In this document: positions 22,033 through 30,596 of the stretch, one piece after another | Position numbering within the stretch: position 1 is the stretch's first letter | Layout: each line of letters starts with the position of its first letter | NCBI GenBank assembly: GCA_045598025.1 | Contig: JAZLLH010000042.1 | Coordinates: 1-30,956 of the forward strand | Source of the DNA: UBA1195 sp045598025 | Lineage (GTDB): Bacteria; Bacteroidota; Bacteroidia; Bacteroidales; WCHB1-69 | Length of the DNA: 30,956 bases | Reading direction: 5' to 3' | Program-made: the position numbers and the translations under genes | The notes under the pieces: model-generated | What the model saw: the letters and a program-made list of their open reading frames with translations, nothing else | What the model was told of the DNA's origin: nothing | Database searches by the model: none

Positions 22033-23544
22033 TTAGTTTTGTTTTCTCTTCAAATCAATGAGGTCCATCATAGCAGGATCTTCACCCACGATAATGCACA
22101 GACGGTTGATTTCAAAAGGTTCATAATCATCAATACCACCCAACGGTTTTTTGATCAGACGATCGGAAGGAACTCCGAATTTGTTGACAAACAAATCGTA
22201 GACAGCCTGGCAACGTTTTTCACTCAAACGCTGGTTGATTTCTTCCGTACCGGTGCGACTATCTGCAGAACCGATGATGAGATATTTGCCGTTTTCAGGA
22301 TCGTTCTTGATGTATTCGGCCATATCTTTCAGTTTGGACATATCGGAAGGATCCACAACGGCCTTATTGATCTGGAAATTGGTGTACACAGCTTTCAAAC
22401 CGCGCTTGTCGATTTCAGAAATAACCTGAGCAGGAATATTGTCACTCATGTCACCCGAACCCTTACCGTTGTTGCGGTTGGCGTTTTCACGATCTTCCTT
22501 GATCTCTTTGATCAGTTCGTTCAGCACAGAATCACGATCCTTCATGGCCTTGGTGGCTTCTCTGATAGCATTGGCAACAGCCGTATCAGTGCAGCAACCG
22601 CCATTTCCGCCGTTGTTATTGTTCATCTGGTTGGCGATAGCACGGGCCATCATGTCAGCATCGATGAATTCGTGACGGATATTTCTGAAGTTACCCATGT
22701 TGAAGGTCAAACCTACCATTGCGGAAGGAATGAAGTCGAAACGGCGTTTGTACCAGGACATCTGAATATGGTCTTCTGCACCATAGTAATCATCGAAGGA
22801 ACCACGAGTGATGTTTGAACGCAGGATCACGTTCAAGTCAACGCGGTCAGACAGACGGAACTGGTTGTTGATGGCAAACATTCCATTAATTTCGAAGTTG
22901 TGGGCCACATCCGTAGGATAATCCGCTTCTTCGCGACGGTCAATGGCTCTCTCGTTCACGATTTTGCCCCATCCGTAATTCAAACCCAAACCGAGTTGGG
23001 TGATGAAATGATAGCAACGGGTTTTACCTTTGGCGTATCCCCTGAAATAGTTGGTCCAGTCAAAATCAACTATTCCATTGAAAGAAAGATAGTTAAAATC
23101 GAAAGATTTGTAATGATTGCGGGTCACGCCATCCTCGTCCTTATAACTATCGGAATCCGTGAAGTTCACATAGGGATTCAAATTGTAACGGCTCTGGCTG
23201 TTGGCACGAGTTCCTTGAATGTTGAATTCAATAGCTACATCCGGAATGAGCCATTTTCCAATACCCAATTGGGCAATCGGACGAACTTTATTAAAACGGG
23301 CATCGGGTTCATAAGCATTGCCGATGTACATTGTAGCACCCAAAGCCGGCGTAATGAACCAATTGTCTTTCGGACGGTTAATCAACCAATCCACACTGTC
23401 GCGGGAAACTCCGAAATGAGCGCCTTTTTTCACTTCTTTCTGATACGGAGTATCCGCGTTCTGATAATTTTGTGAATTCACATTCACAGATAACATGGTC
23501 AGGAACAAAAATCCAACCAACGTAAGAACTTGAATCTTCTTCAT
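22033..23544 (-). CDS. OmpA family outer membrane protein
   Basis: The 503-residue protein has a signal peptide (hydrophobic run to about residue 24), an N-terminal region of about 270 residues rich in alternating aromatic strands (GATMYIGNAY, QLGLGLNYGWG, AMVGLTFNMG) fitting a beta barrel, and a middle part with an Asn/Gly-rich linker with a CC pair (GGNGGCCTD). A short helical segment (DSVLNELIKEIKEDRE) follows. The C-terminal domain (about 385-485) binds peptidoglycan: NFQINKAVVDP, GSADSRTGT (425-433) with Asp428, and RLSEKR with Arg444. It anchors the outer membrane to the wall. The 55-bp gap to secDF and no -7 match suggest one transcript. Confidence 0.9.
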   Translation of the reverse strand: MKKIQVLTLVGFLFLTMLSVNVNSQNYQNADTPYQKEVKKGAHFGVSRDSVDWLINRPKDNWFITPALGATMYIGNAYEPDARFNKVRPIAQLGIGKWLIPDVAIEFNIQGTRANSQSRYNLNPYVNFTDSDSYKDEDGVTRNHYKSFDFNYLSFNGIVDFDWTNYFRGYAKGKTRCYHFITQLGLGLNYGWGKIVNERAIDRREEADYPTDVAHNFEINGMFAINNQFRLSDRVDLNVILRSNITRGSFDDYYGAEDHIQMSWYKRRFDFIPSAMVGLTFNMGNFRNIRHEFIDADMMARAIANQMNNNNGGNGGCCTDTAVANAIREATKAMKDRDSVLNELIKEIKEDRENANRNNGKGSGDMSDNIPAQVISEIDKRGLKAVYTNFQINKAVVDPSDMSKLKDMAEYIKNDPENGKYLIIGSADSRTGTEEINQRLSEKRCQAVYDLFVNKFGVPSDRLIKKPLGGIDDYEPFEINRLCIIVGEDPAMMDLIDLKRKQN

Positions 23545-23599
23545 GATTACAATTGTTTTATACCTTTTTTACTTCTATTCTTTTGTTATATGTTTTTGA

Positions 23600-26500
23600 T
23601 TATTTGCTGACTTCAAGAGCGGCATCCTTATCTTTCTTTTTCAAGAACTCGTATGAAAGCGGAGTACTGATGAAGATAGAGGAATAGGTTCCTATGATGA
23701 TACCCAGCAACAAGGCGAACACGAAACCGCGAATCACTTCACCACCCAAAAGGAAGATGGCCAACAGCGTGACCAAAGTGGTACCGGAAGTATTGATGGT
23801 ACGGCTCAAGGTGCTGTTGATGGCGCCATTGATATTCTCTTTCAAACTGCGTTTGGGATACAGCGACCTATATTCACGCACACGGTCAAACACAACCACC
23901 GTATCGTTGATGGAATAACCGATAATCGTCAGAATGGCCGCGATGAAGGACTGATCCACTTCCATGGTAAACGGCATCAAACCATATAAAAGGGAGAAGG
24001 TACCGATAATGAACAAGGTATCGTGGGCCAGACAGATGATACCACCCAAACCGAACTGCCAGTTACGGAATCGGATAGCAATGTATGCAAAGATACACAA
24101 CAGGGCGATGGCTACAGACCAGAAAGCGCTGCGGGTTATATCCTTGGATACGGAAGCTCCTACTTTCTGAGAACTGATCAGACCGACACTCTGGTTCTGT
24201 ACACTGAAATCCTCACGGGAAACTTCGGATTTGAAGAAGGTCTTCAAACCATCGTACAGACGGGCTTCGGAGAGGGAATCCACGACAGAACTTTCATCAT
24301 CGCCATTGCTGAAACGCCATTTGGAGGTAATCTTCATCTGATTGTCGGAACCGAAGGTCTTCACTTCAGGAGTAATTCCATCGTACACCTTGGTTAGACT
24401 GGCACGAAGTTCGTCCGCCTTCACAGGCTGATCGAAACGGACCGTATACGTACGACCGCCAGTAAAGTCAATACCGAAATTCAAACCGCGGACGCAGAGA
24501 GAAATAATTCCCAATCCCAGCAAAACACCGGACACGACATAGAATACTTTCCGTTTGCTCAAAAAGTCGAAATGGAAGTTGGTCATGGCATTCAAAGTCC
24601 ACTTATTGCCGTATTTCACCTCCTTGTCCTTATTCAACATCCAGTTGAAAATGAGTCTGGTTACGAAGATGGCCGTGAACAGAGAAGAAATGATACCGAT
24701 GATCAGCGTAGTGGCAAAACCCTGGATGGGACCGGAACCGAAAACGAACAGAATGATACCGGTAATCAAAGTGGTGACATTACCGTCGATAATAGCGGAA
24801 TAGGCAGCTTTGTAACCATCGGCCAAAGCCAGACGGACACCCTTTCCAGACCGGATTTCCTCACGGATACGTTCGAATATAATGACGTTGGCATCCACTG
24901 CCATACCCAAGGTCAATACGATACCGGCAATACCGGGCAGAGTCAGCACCGCTCCGATGGAAGCCAATGTTCCGAATATGAACAAGATGTTAGCCAACAG
25001 GGCAACACCTGCTACCCAACCGGCACGGCTGTAGTAGAACGCCATGTAAATCAGCACAAGGCAGAATGCGATGAGGAAGGAAATCAAACTGGAGTGAATG
25101 GATTCTTTACCCAAGGTCGGTCCGACGATTTCCTCTGATACAATGACTGCAGGAGCAGGAAGTTTACCGGCTTTCAGCAGATTAGCCAAATCCTTGGCTT
25201 CTTCCAGAGAAAATCCTCCAGTGATGGATGAACGTCCGTTCGGTATCACATCATTCACATTGGGATAGGAATATACCAGATTATCCAGTACAATGGCAAT
25301 GCAGTTGCCCACATTCTCTTCCGTGACTTTTTTCCACTGCTTGGCGCCTTCGGCATTCATCGTCATGCTGATTTCGTTACCGGCACGATCATTGAAATCC
25401 TGACGGGCGTCCACAACTACCTTTCCGTCCAAAACAGCACCTTCGTCACCGACGCTCTTAAGGGCAATCAACTGATGGAAGGGAGTTTTGTCCTTGCCCA
25501 ATTTAGCCTGCCAACACAATTTCAGATCCTGAGGCATCATATTTTTGACTACCTCCAGATTCAGCATGGCATTGACATCTGCAGTGTCGGATTCGTGACA
25601 ATAACCTACCAAAGGACCGAATTTGCCGTTATCCATGGCTCTGTCATTCAACTGCAGTCTGGAAATCAAGGGATATTTGGCTTTCACCTCTTCCGGAGTC
25701 ATTTGCTGTTCATCCGCAGTTTCCTCCGACTCCAAGGAATCGGACTCGTTCGTATAGAAAGAGGTATCTGCTGAAGCGACCTCATTAGCGGTTTCTTCCG
25801 TTTCAGCAGCAGCTTCAGACTTCTGTGCTCCTTCTTTTGCTTTGTTGTATTCTGCGATACGGTCATTGGCAGCATAAAACACATCTCTCAATTCTCCGAA
25901 ATCATACGTTTTCCAGAACTCCAGATTGGCAGATCCCTGCAAAAGTTTGCGAACGCGTTCCGGCTCCTTTACACCGGGAAGTTCAACCATGATACGACCG
26001 GACTGCGGCAAACGCTGGATGTTCGGCTGGGTAACACCGAAACGGTCGATACGGGCACGCAACACCATGAACGCATTGTTCAGAGCAGATTCGGTTTCTT
26101 CGCGCAAAGCGGCAACCACATCGGCATTACTGGGATTATTCTTATTAATCTGTAATTTGCGGAAAACGGTAGACATTTTCGCATTGCTCGGAGCTACTTC
26201 TTCAAAGGACTGCTCAAACAGTGTGATGAAATCGGACTGGGAATGTTTCTGTTTTTCCTTCGCCAACTCCATGGCTTTGACAAACAAGGAATCCTTGGCG
26301 CCATTACCGGCCAAAGATGCAACGATATTCGGAACGGATACTTCCAGAGTGACGTTCATACCACCCTTCAAATCCAAACCGAGATTCAGTTCCAACTCCT
26401 TGCATTCCCTGTAGGACCATTTGGCAAACAACAGGTTATACGCCGTAGAATCAGAAACTCTTTGCAAATATTTCGTCTCGCGCGCCTTCGCGGAAGAATC

Positions 26501-26689
26501 CAACAGATAGGTTTCCATGAAAGCGTTCCCGTTTGCCTTGGCAATCAAGGAATCACGGGAAGGATCGTTCTGCGCATATTCCTTTGCCTTGTTTTCCACC
26601 CTGCGAGTGCAATAGGTAAACGACAACGAATAAAGGCACACCAATGCAAAAGTTATTGCAAAAAATAAAATAAATCCTTTGTTTCGCAT
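23600..26689 (-). CDS. secDF: SecDF fusion protein translocase subunit
   Basis: SecDF uses the proton gradient to help SecYEG push proteins across the inner membrane. The 1029-residue protein is a natural fusion of SecD and SecF. TM1 is at 6-26, the SecD motif LNLGLDLKGGMNV is at 101-113, the P1 periplasmic region follows, and five more membrane segments end near 690. The SecF half has LNFGIDFTGGRTY (about 735-747) and the conserved GYSINDTVVVFDRVRE. An acidic Ser/Thr/Glu insert (about 298-345, EAAAETEETANEV through SLESEETADEQQ) sits inside P1 and is not usual in SecD. ATG 26689 gives the cytosolic lead MRNKGF. Confidence 0.95.
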   Translation of the reverse strand: MRNKGFILFFAITFALVCLYSLSFTYCTRRVENKAKEYAQNDPSRDSLIAKANGNAFMETYLLDSSAKARETKYLQRVSDSTAYNLLFAKWSYRECKELELNLGLDLKGGMNVTLEVSVPNIVASLAGNGAKDSLFVKAMELAKEKQKHSQSDFITLFEQSFEEVAPSNAKMSTVFRKLQINKNNPSNADVVAALREETESALNNAFMVLRARIDRFGVTQPNIQRLPQSGRIMVELPGVKEPERVRKLLQGSANLEFWKTYDFGELRDVFYAANDRIAEYNKAKEGAQKSEAAAETEETANEVASADTSFYTNESDSLESEETADEQQMTPEEVKAKYPLISRLQLNDRAMDNGKFGPLVGYCHESDTADVNAMLNLEVVKNMMPQDLKLCWQAKLGKDKTPFHQLIALKSVGDEGAVLDGKVVVDARQDFNDRAGNEISMTMNAEGAKQWKKVTEENVGNCIAIVLDNLVYSYPNVNDVIPNGRSSITGGFSLEEAKDLANLLKAGKLPAPAVIVSEEIVGPTLGKESIHSSLISFLIAFCLVLIYMAFYYSRAGWVAGVALLANILFIFGTLASIGAVLTLPGIAGIVLTLGMAVDANVIIFERIREEIRSGKGVRLALADGYKAAYSAIIDGNVTTLITGIILFVFGSGPIQGFATTLIIGIISSLFTAIFVTRLIFNWMLNKDKEVKYGNKWTLNAMTNFHFDFLSKRKVFYVVSGVLLGLGIISLCVRGLNFGIDFTGGRTYTVRFDQPVKADELRASLTKVYDGITPEVKTFGSDNQMKITSKWRFSNGDDESSVVDSLSEARLYDGLKTFFKSEVSREDFSVQNQSVGLISSQKVGASVSKDITRSAFWSVAIALLCIFAYIAIRFRNWQFGLGGIICLAHDTLFIIGTFSLLYGLMPFTMEVDQSFIAAILTIIGYSINDTVVVFDRVREYRSLYPKRSLKENINGAINSTLSRTINTSGTTLVTLLAIFLLGGEVIRGFVFALLLGIIIGTYSSIFISTPLSYEFLKKKDKDAALEVSK

Positions 26690-26749
26690 TTCTTACTTAT
26701 TTGATAATTAACTCTTTACGTTTCAAATAAAACCAATAAAACAAGTTTG

Positions 26750-26757
26750 CAAATGTA
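26750..26757 (-). promoter_or_regulatory. Bacteroidota -7 element for secDF
   Basis: On the minus strand the bases read TACATTTG, a match to TAnnTTTG, 61 bp before the secDF start. No clear -33 TTTG was seen. It would give secDF-ompA-glyA their own transcript apart from rnpA. Confidence 0.45.
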
Positions 26758-26784
26758 CTACTATTTTACATTCATTTTTCATAC

Positions 26785-27189
26785 TTATTTGATTTTTTTG
26801 CCATTTTCTTCCAGACACGAAGATACAATATTGTTTATCAGCGATTTAAAAGTCTTCTTAATTTGCAAGAACGGCCTCATCCCCTTGTCAGCATAGATGA
26901 AAAGGAGGCGGATACGATAGGAAGCGCTTTCTTTCAAAGGGAAAAGAAGGTGTTTTTGCAACCTGTACGATTCCCTCATCTGACGTTTGAGCCGATTGCG
27001 ATCCACCGCATGATGAAAAAGTCTTTTCGGAACGACGACTCCTACCTTGACATCCCAGGAATCGGATTTTTCAATACTATAAATTAAACGTATAGGGAAA
27101 ATGAAAAAAGATTTCCCCTTGTCGAAAAGCAGATTGAAATCATCCTTGCGACACAGATGCTCGACTTTGGGAAACCCGAATTGCTTCAT
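26785..27189 (-). CDS. rnpA: Ribonuclease P protein component
   Basis: RnpA assists the RNase P RNA in trimming the 5' end of pre-tRNA. The 134-residue basic protein has the RNR signature HHAVDRNRLKRQMRESYRL (RNR at 64-66) and the upstream RKDDFNLLFDKGKSFF and VVVPKRLF segments. Usual length is about 110-135. It overlaps hemD by 4 bp (ATGA). In many bacteria yidD and yidC are next; here the following gene downstream is secDF on the same strand, after 95 bp. The C-terminal tail is unremarkable. Confidence 0.95.
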   Translation of the reverse strand: MKQFGFPKVEHLCRKDDFNLLFDKGKSFFIFPIRLIYSIEKSDSWDVKVGVVVPKRLFHHAVDRNRLKRQMRESYRLQKHLLFPLKESASYRIRLLFIYADKGMRPFLQIKKTFKSLINNIVSSCLEENGKKIK

Positions 27190-27944
27190 CTCCGCCGGCC
27201 ATTGGTTTTCTGCAGCAACTGATCAATGGCAGTGAAAATGGAAGGATTCCCCGGTGCAGAAGCCTGAACATCCACCCTTAGCCCTTCTTCCTGTGCTTTA
27301 TCCAGCACTTGCGTTCCAAGCGCACCGATCAGCATTTCGCCCTGATCGAAATCCGGATAGTTCATCTTCAAGGATTCCACACCGTGAGGGCTGAAAAACA
27401 CTATCATATCAAATGATTTGAGATCCAATTCTTTCAGATTGGAGTAAGCAATGCGGTAAATCTCAATCCGTTTGTGCACGATGCCATGCTCGTCCATCAG
27501 AGCACTGAGATCATTGGCGGAAGAATCCATGGCACAAGGGAAAAGGTATTTTTCCTCCGCATTTTCCTCCATCAGGCGCACCAAATCAGCAGATTCACCA
27601 TTTCCGTAGAAAATCTTTCGCTTGCGGTACACAATATATTTCTGCAGATAAAAAGCTACGGCTTCATTGATACAGTAAAAATGCATTTCCGGAGAAATGC
27701 TGATTTTCATTTTCTGCGTCAGCGAAAAGAAATGGTCGATCACCTTCTTGCTCGTCATGATGATGGCCGTATAATCCGCCACATTCACCCGCTTTTTCCG
27801 AAATTCTTCCGTTTCTATTTCTTCCGACTGGAAAAATTTGAAAAAATGCACTTTTACATTGTATTTTTTCGTCAGATCCGCATAAGGACTTTTTTCAAAA
27901 TTTTGCGGAGGATTCTGCGAAAACAATATGGACCTAACCCTCAT
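27186..27944 (-). CDS. hemD: Uroporphyrinogen-III synthase (HemD)
   Basis: HemD closes and inverts hydroxymethylbilane to uroporphyrinogen III in heme synthesis. The 252-residue protein has the two-domain alternation of this weakly conserved family: TAIIMTSKKVIDHFF (about 75-89), a mid-hinge GNGESADLVRL, IVFFSPHGVESL (about 178-189) and IGALGTQVLDKAQEEGLRV. Family conservation is weak, but the DUF4271 - HemD - RnpA order is the standard Bacteroidota setting and supports the call. It overlaps rnpA by 4 bp and starts 25 bp after DUF4271. No other heme genes are present here. Confidence 0.85.
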   Translation of the reverse strand: MRVRSILFSQNPPQNFEKSPYADLTKKYNVKVHFFKFFQSEEIETEEFRKKRVNVADYTAIIMTSKKVIDHFFSLTQKMKISISPEMHFYCINEAVAFYLQKYIVYRKRKIFYGNGESADLVRLMEENAEEKYLFPCAMDSSANDLSALMDEHGIVHKRIEIYRIAYSNLKELDLKSFDMIVFFSPHGVESLKMNYPDFDQGEMLIGALGTQVLDKAQEEGLRVDVQASAPGNPSIFTAIDQLLQKTNGRRR

Positions 27945-27969
27945 GGAAACAACTGTATTGTATTATTTT

Positions 27970-28842
27970 TTAATAACTTACAAGCAATTTTACCAGTATT
28001 ACGAGCGGTAAAATTTCCAAGGTGCAAAAGTACAAAAAATTTCCATAAGATTTTAAAGTCTTTGAAAATATAAAAAATCCATTGATTATAAGATATATAG
28101 ATACAATAGCCAACAGAATGGGGAAAATCCAGACCGGTATCATGCTATAAAAATACCTAAACATTGCCAAGGGAGCTGTCACCAACAGCAAATCATAGTA
28201 TGCAAGTACTTTTTTCCTCAAATAGCGGATGGTTTGAGGTTCAAGATCCAACAGAAAAGAGGAAGACGCATAAAGAAGCAGCTTGAAAGCAAAAAAGGCA
28301 CCTGAAAACAACAGCATTCGCCACCACCACTGCCAATCCGAACAAATCACGGATGCACGGGGTGACAACACAAACAGGCAGAAAGAAAAACCAATCCACA
28401 CAGCCATGGAAGACCGGAGGAAAAAAGGCTTTTTGTATGCGGGATCGTCTACGTGAAACAGATGTGGCAGTAAGTGCTCCGACCGGCCATGGGAAACTCC
28501 TTCCGCTGAATACATGGTCCGAATTCTGTTGAATGCGATCCACAGCATGTACAAAAGAAAAGTGAAAAACAGAACGGAAGTGTCAGAGGTATCTCTCCGC
28601 ACTGGCATTGAAGCCGGATGTCCTTTGAGCAGAATGGCATGCTCTACCTCCGGGCGGGAAGAACTCACCGAAACCAGATGCATATTGCTGTCCAAACGAT
28701 TTTGCAACACAGCATCGAAAGCCGTCACGTAGGGATCTTGACTCTGCAACGGCAAAAAAGCCGGCGGAAGTTCGGGAAGTAGAGAGTCTGCGGTAAACGA
28801 TGCGGAATCCGAGATAAAAGGGATGGCCTGAGCAATATCCAT
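27970..28842 (-). CDS. DUF4271 domain membrane protein
   Basis: The 290-residue protein has a polar N-terminal part of about 95 residues followed by about seven hydrophobic segments, including VLFFTFLLYMLWIAFNRI (about 100-117), MAVWIGFSFCLFVL, LLFSGAFFAFKLLLY, VWIFPILLAIVSIYLIIN and the final LEILPLVILVKLLV. The family is found in Bacteroidota, usually just upstream of hemD, with no known function. It starts 4 bp after the DUF151 gene. Placement alone does not tell the role; a link to heme or cell envelope is unproven. Confidence 0.75.
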   Translation of the reverse strand: MDIAQAIPFISDSASFTADSLLPELPPAFLPLQSQDPYVTAFDAVLQNRLDSNMHLVSVSSSRPEVEHAILLKGHPASMPVRRDTSDTSVLFFTFLLYMLWIAFNRIRTMYSAEGVSHGRSEHLLPHLFHVDDPAYKKPFFLRSSMAVWIGFSFCLFVLSPRASVICSDWQWWWRMLLFSGAFFAFKLLLYASSSFLLDLEPQTIRYLRKKVLAYYDLLLVTAPLAMFRYFYSMIPVWIFPILLAIVSIYLIINGFFIFSKTLKSYGNFLYFCTLEILPLVILVKLLVSY

Positions 28843-28846
28843 ATTT

Positions 28847-29413
28847 TCAATCGGCTTTTCGGTGCTTTATTTCATCCCTGAGAAAGGTTGCCAATTCAAA
28901 ATCTTCGCTGGCAACAGCATCCTCCAACATTTGCTCCAACTCCGACAGAGATTTGTCCTCATACGACTCTTCCTGTACCGATTCGTCGGAATCCTTATTT
29001 TCAAGCAGATCAGAATCTATTCCCACCCTGTTTAGGATTTCCTCTTCCACATAAATGGGGCATCCGCATTTCAAAGACAATATCACGGCATCCGAAGCTC
29101 TGGATTCCAAAGAAAAATGACTGTCGGAAGATTCGCATTCGATGCGGGTATAAAATATACCCTCTACTAATTTATAAATGTACACTTCGGTAAGCTGGAC
29201 ATGACAGGCATTTACCAACTGCTCTAAAAGATCGTGCGTCTGGGGGCGGCGCAACACGACGTGCTCCAACTCCCGAATCAGACAAAGAGCCTCCGAATCC
29301 GCAATGATGACAGGAAAGGTTCGGCTGCCGTTTATGGTTTCCAATACCATCATCCGTGCGGATGCATTATTCCATTCGGCTATGTATTTGACCCGTATCT
29401 CTGTCTTTGCCAT
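28847..29413 (-). CDS. DUF151 (bifunctional nuclease-like) protein with C-terminal UVR motif
   Basis: The 188-residue protein has a DUF151 domain in residues about 5-130: FPVIIADSEALCLIRELE, LRRPQTHDLLEQLV, FYTRIECESSDSHFSLESRASDAVILSLKCGCPIYV in overlapping order. After an acidic linker (LENKDSDESVQEES), a UVR (UvrB/UvrC) helix pair follows (LEQMLEDAVASEDFELATFLRDEI). This DUF151-UVR combination occurs in Bacteroidota; the nuclease activity known for a plant relative has not been shown for the bacterial forms. It ends 4 bp before DUF4271 and begins 6 bp after the SpoIID-domain gene, so it is in the same unit. Confidence 0.85.
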   Translation of the reverse strand: MAKTEIRVKYIAEWNNASARMMVLETINGSRTFPVIIADSEALCLIRELEHVVLRRPQTHDLLEQLVNACHVQLTEVYIYKLVEGIFYTRIECESSDSHFSLESRASDAVILSLKCGCPIYVEEEILNRVGIDSDLLENKDSDESVQEESYEDKSLSELEQMLEDAVASEDFELATFLRDEIKHRKAD

Positions 29414-29419
29414 AACGAT

Positions 29420-30592
29420 TTACTGGAAATCTATCACTTCCATATATTTTAAAACTTCGATATTATTATAATAGAACTTCAGAATGTCTTCAAAACTATA
29501 ACCCAACTGCACCATACGGATAGCACCTTCCTGACTCAATCCCACCCCATGACCGTAACCTTTGCCGCTCAGCAGAACAGAATCGCCTGTTTCATTTGGA
29601 CTTACACTAAAATAAGAAGAGCGGAGACGGAAATACGTCCTCAATAACTTGGTAGGAATTGTATCTTTGCCCACCACCCAATACGGCAGACGGCCGGGTT
29701 GAGACAAATGCCGTATCTGCTGTTGCTTTTCATCCGACTGATAGGTAGGGCCATACTTGTTCATGAAAAACTCCGTCCATTGGGACATCGGAATCTTTTT
29801 TTCCCACAAATAATTCCGGGAATTGACGCTGAACGTATCCACTTTCGCCTTCAGATAAGGTACGGAACGCTGCCAAATGTCTCCGGCATCCACAGTCATG
29901 CCCCCGCTGTTGGAATGGTAGGCCGGTGTAATCAGATGGTGCAGGCTATCCACTATGACATCGCTATACGTTTCATATGTCCCTCTCAAAATATCCGCAT
30001 CTGTACATTTTCCTTTATAAGATTGGCAATGTACGGCATCACACATGTTGTAGCCGTCCTTGAGATGGCGGTTCAAATTGGCCAGGCAATAGGTCCGTGC
30101 AGCTACTGCCTGTATCTTGAAGAATTCCACATCCTGCGAACTGCCGAACACCTCGGACTGCACCACTCCGGCAACATATTTTTCCAATTCCACCCGGTTG
30201 ACCAGCAACATGGCATGACGATGCATGGAGACAGCCAGACGCTCCTCGTAAATCCGCTTTTTCCCGACTTGAGGAGATTGCAGGGAAAATACATTGTTGT
30301 ATCGGGTCCCTATCAGATCCACTTGAGCGAAAGCACCCAGCAACTCAATTCCTTTTTCTACCCTGATCCGTCCGTCATACACACTCAATGTGACGGCATC
30401 TCCGACATTCAAATCCTCTGAAAGAGTCCTGGCATTATCACACAACAGCATATACTGTCCTGAAATCACTTTGAAATCAACCGACTTGACATCAAATTCG
30501 GACAGAAGCCTTACTTTGATATTGATAGCCTCCACGTGTACACTTGAGGCCATCAATAGAATAATCAGATATACTATTTTTAAATGCTTCAC
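29420..30592 (-). CDS. SpoIID/LytB domain protein (peptidoglycan-acting), exported
   Basis: SpoIID/LytB proteins cut or help cut peptidoglycan glycan strands, or activate amidases. The 390-residue protein has a signal peptide (to about residue 22) and the SpoIID domain at about 120-385. The catalytic-type Glu is Glu147 in EKYVAGVVQSEVF, followed by QAVAARTYCLANL, the Cys-rich CDAVHCQSYKG, YHSNSGGMTVDAGD, and the end motif GYGHGVGLSQEGA. The start is GTG: at 30592 the codon reads GTG, and no ATG fits the signal peptide. It begins 4 bp after the stop of the T9SS cargo gene. It could work in septum splitting along with the EnvC system. Confidence 0.88.
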   Translation of the reverse strand: MKHLKIVYLIILLMASSVHVEAINIKVRLLSEFDVKSVDFKVISGQYMLLCDNARTLSEDLNVGDAVTLSVYDGRIRVEKGIELLGAFAQVDLIGTRYNNVFSLQSPQVGKKRIYEERLAVSMHRHAMLLVNRVELEKYVAGVVQSEVFGSSQDVEFFKIQAVAARTYCLANLNRHLKDGYNMCDAVHCQSYKGKCTDADILRGTYETYSDVIVDSLHHLITPAYHSNSGGMTVDAGDIWQRSVPYLKAKVDTFSVNSRNYLWEKKIPMSQWTEFFMNKYGPTYQSDEKQQQIRHLSQPGRLPYWVVGKDTIPTKLLRTYFRLRSSYFSVSPNETGDSVLLSGKGYGHGVGLSQEGAIRMVQLGYSFEDILKFYYNNIEVLKYMEVIDFQ

Positions 30593-30596
30593 TCTC

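Noticed and set aside
20694..22061. Open frame of 455 codons on the plus strand opposite glyA
   Set aside because: It is antisense to serine hydroxymethyltransferase, starts inside the trpS terminator region and shows no domain; only the glyA reading is supported.
28025..28032. Minus-strand TACTTTTG as a promoter for hemD
   Set aside because: The octamer encodes Tyr-Phe-Cys of the DUF4271 protein, no -33 element is near, and the 25-bp gap to hemD fits co-transcription. Coincidence is more likely.
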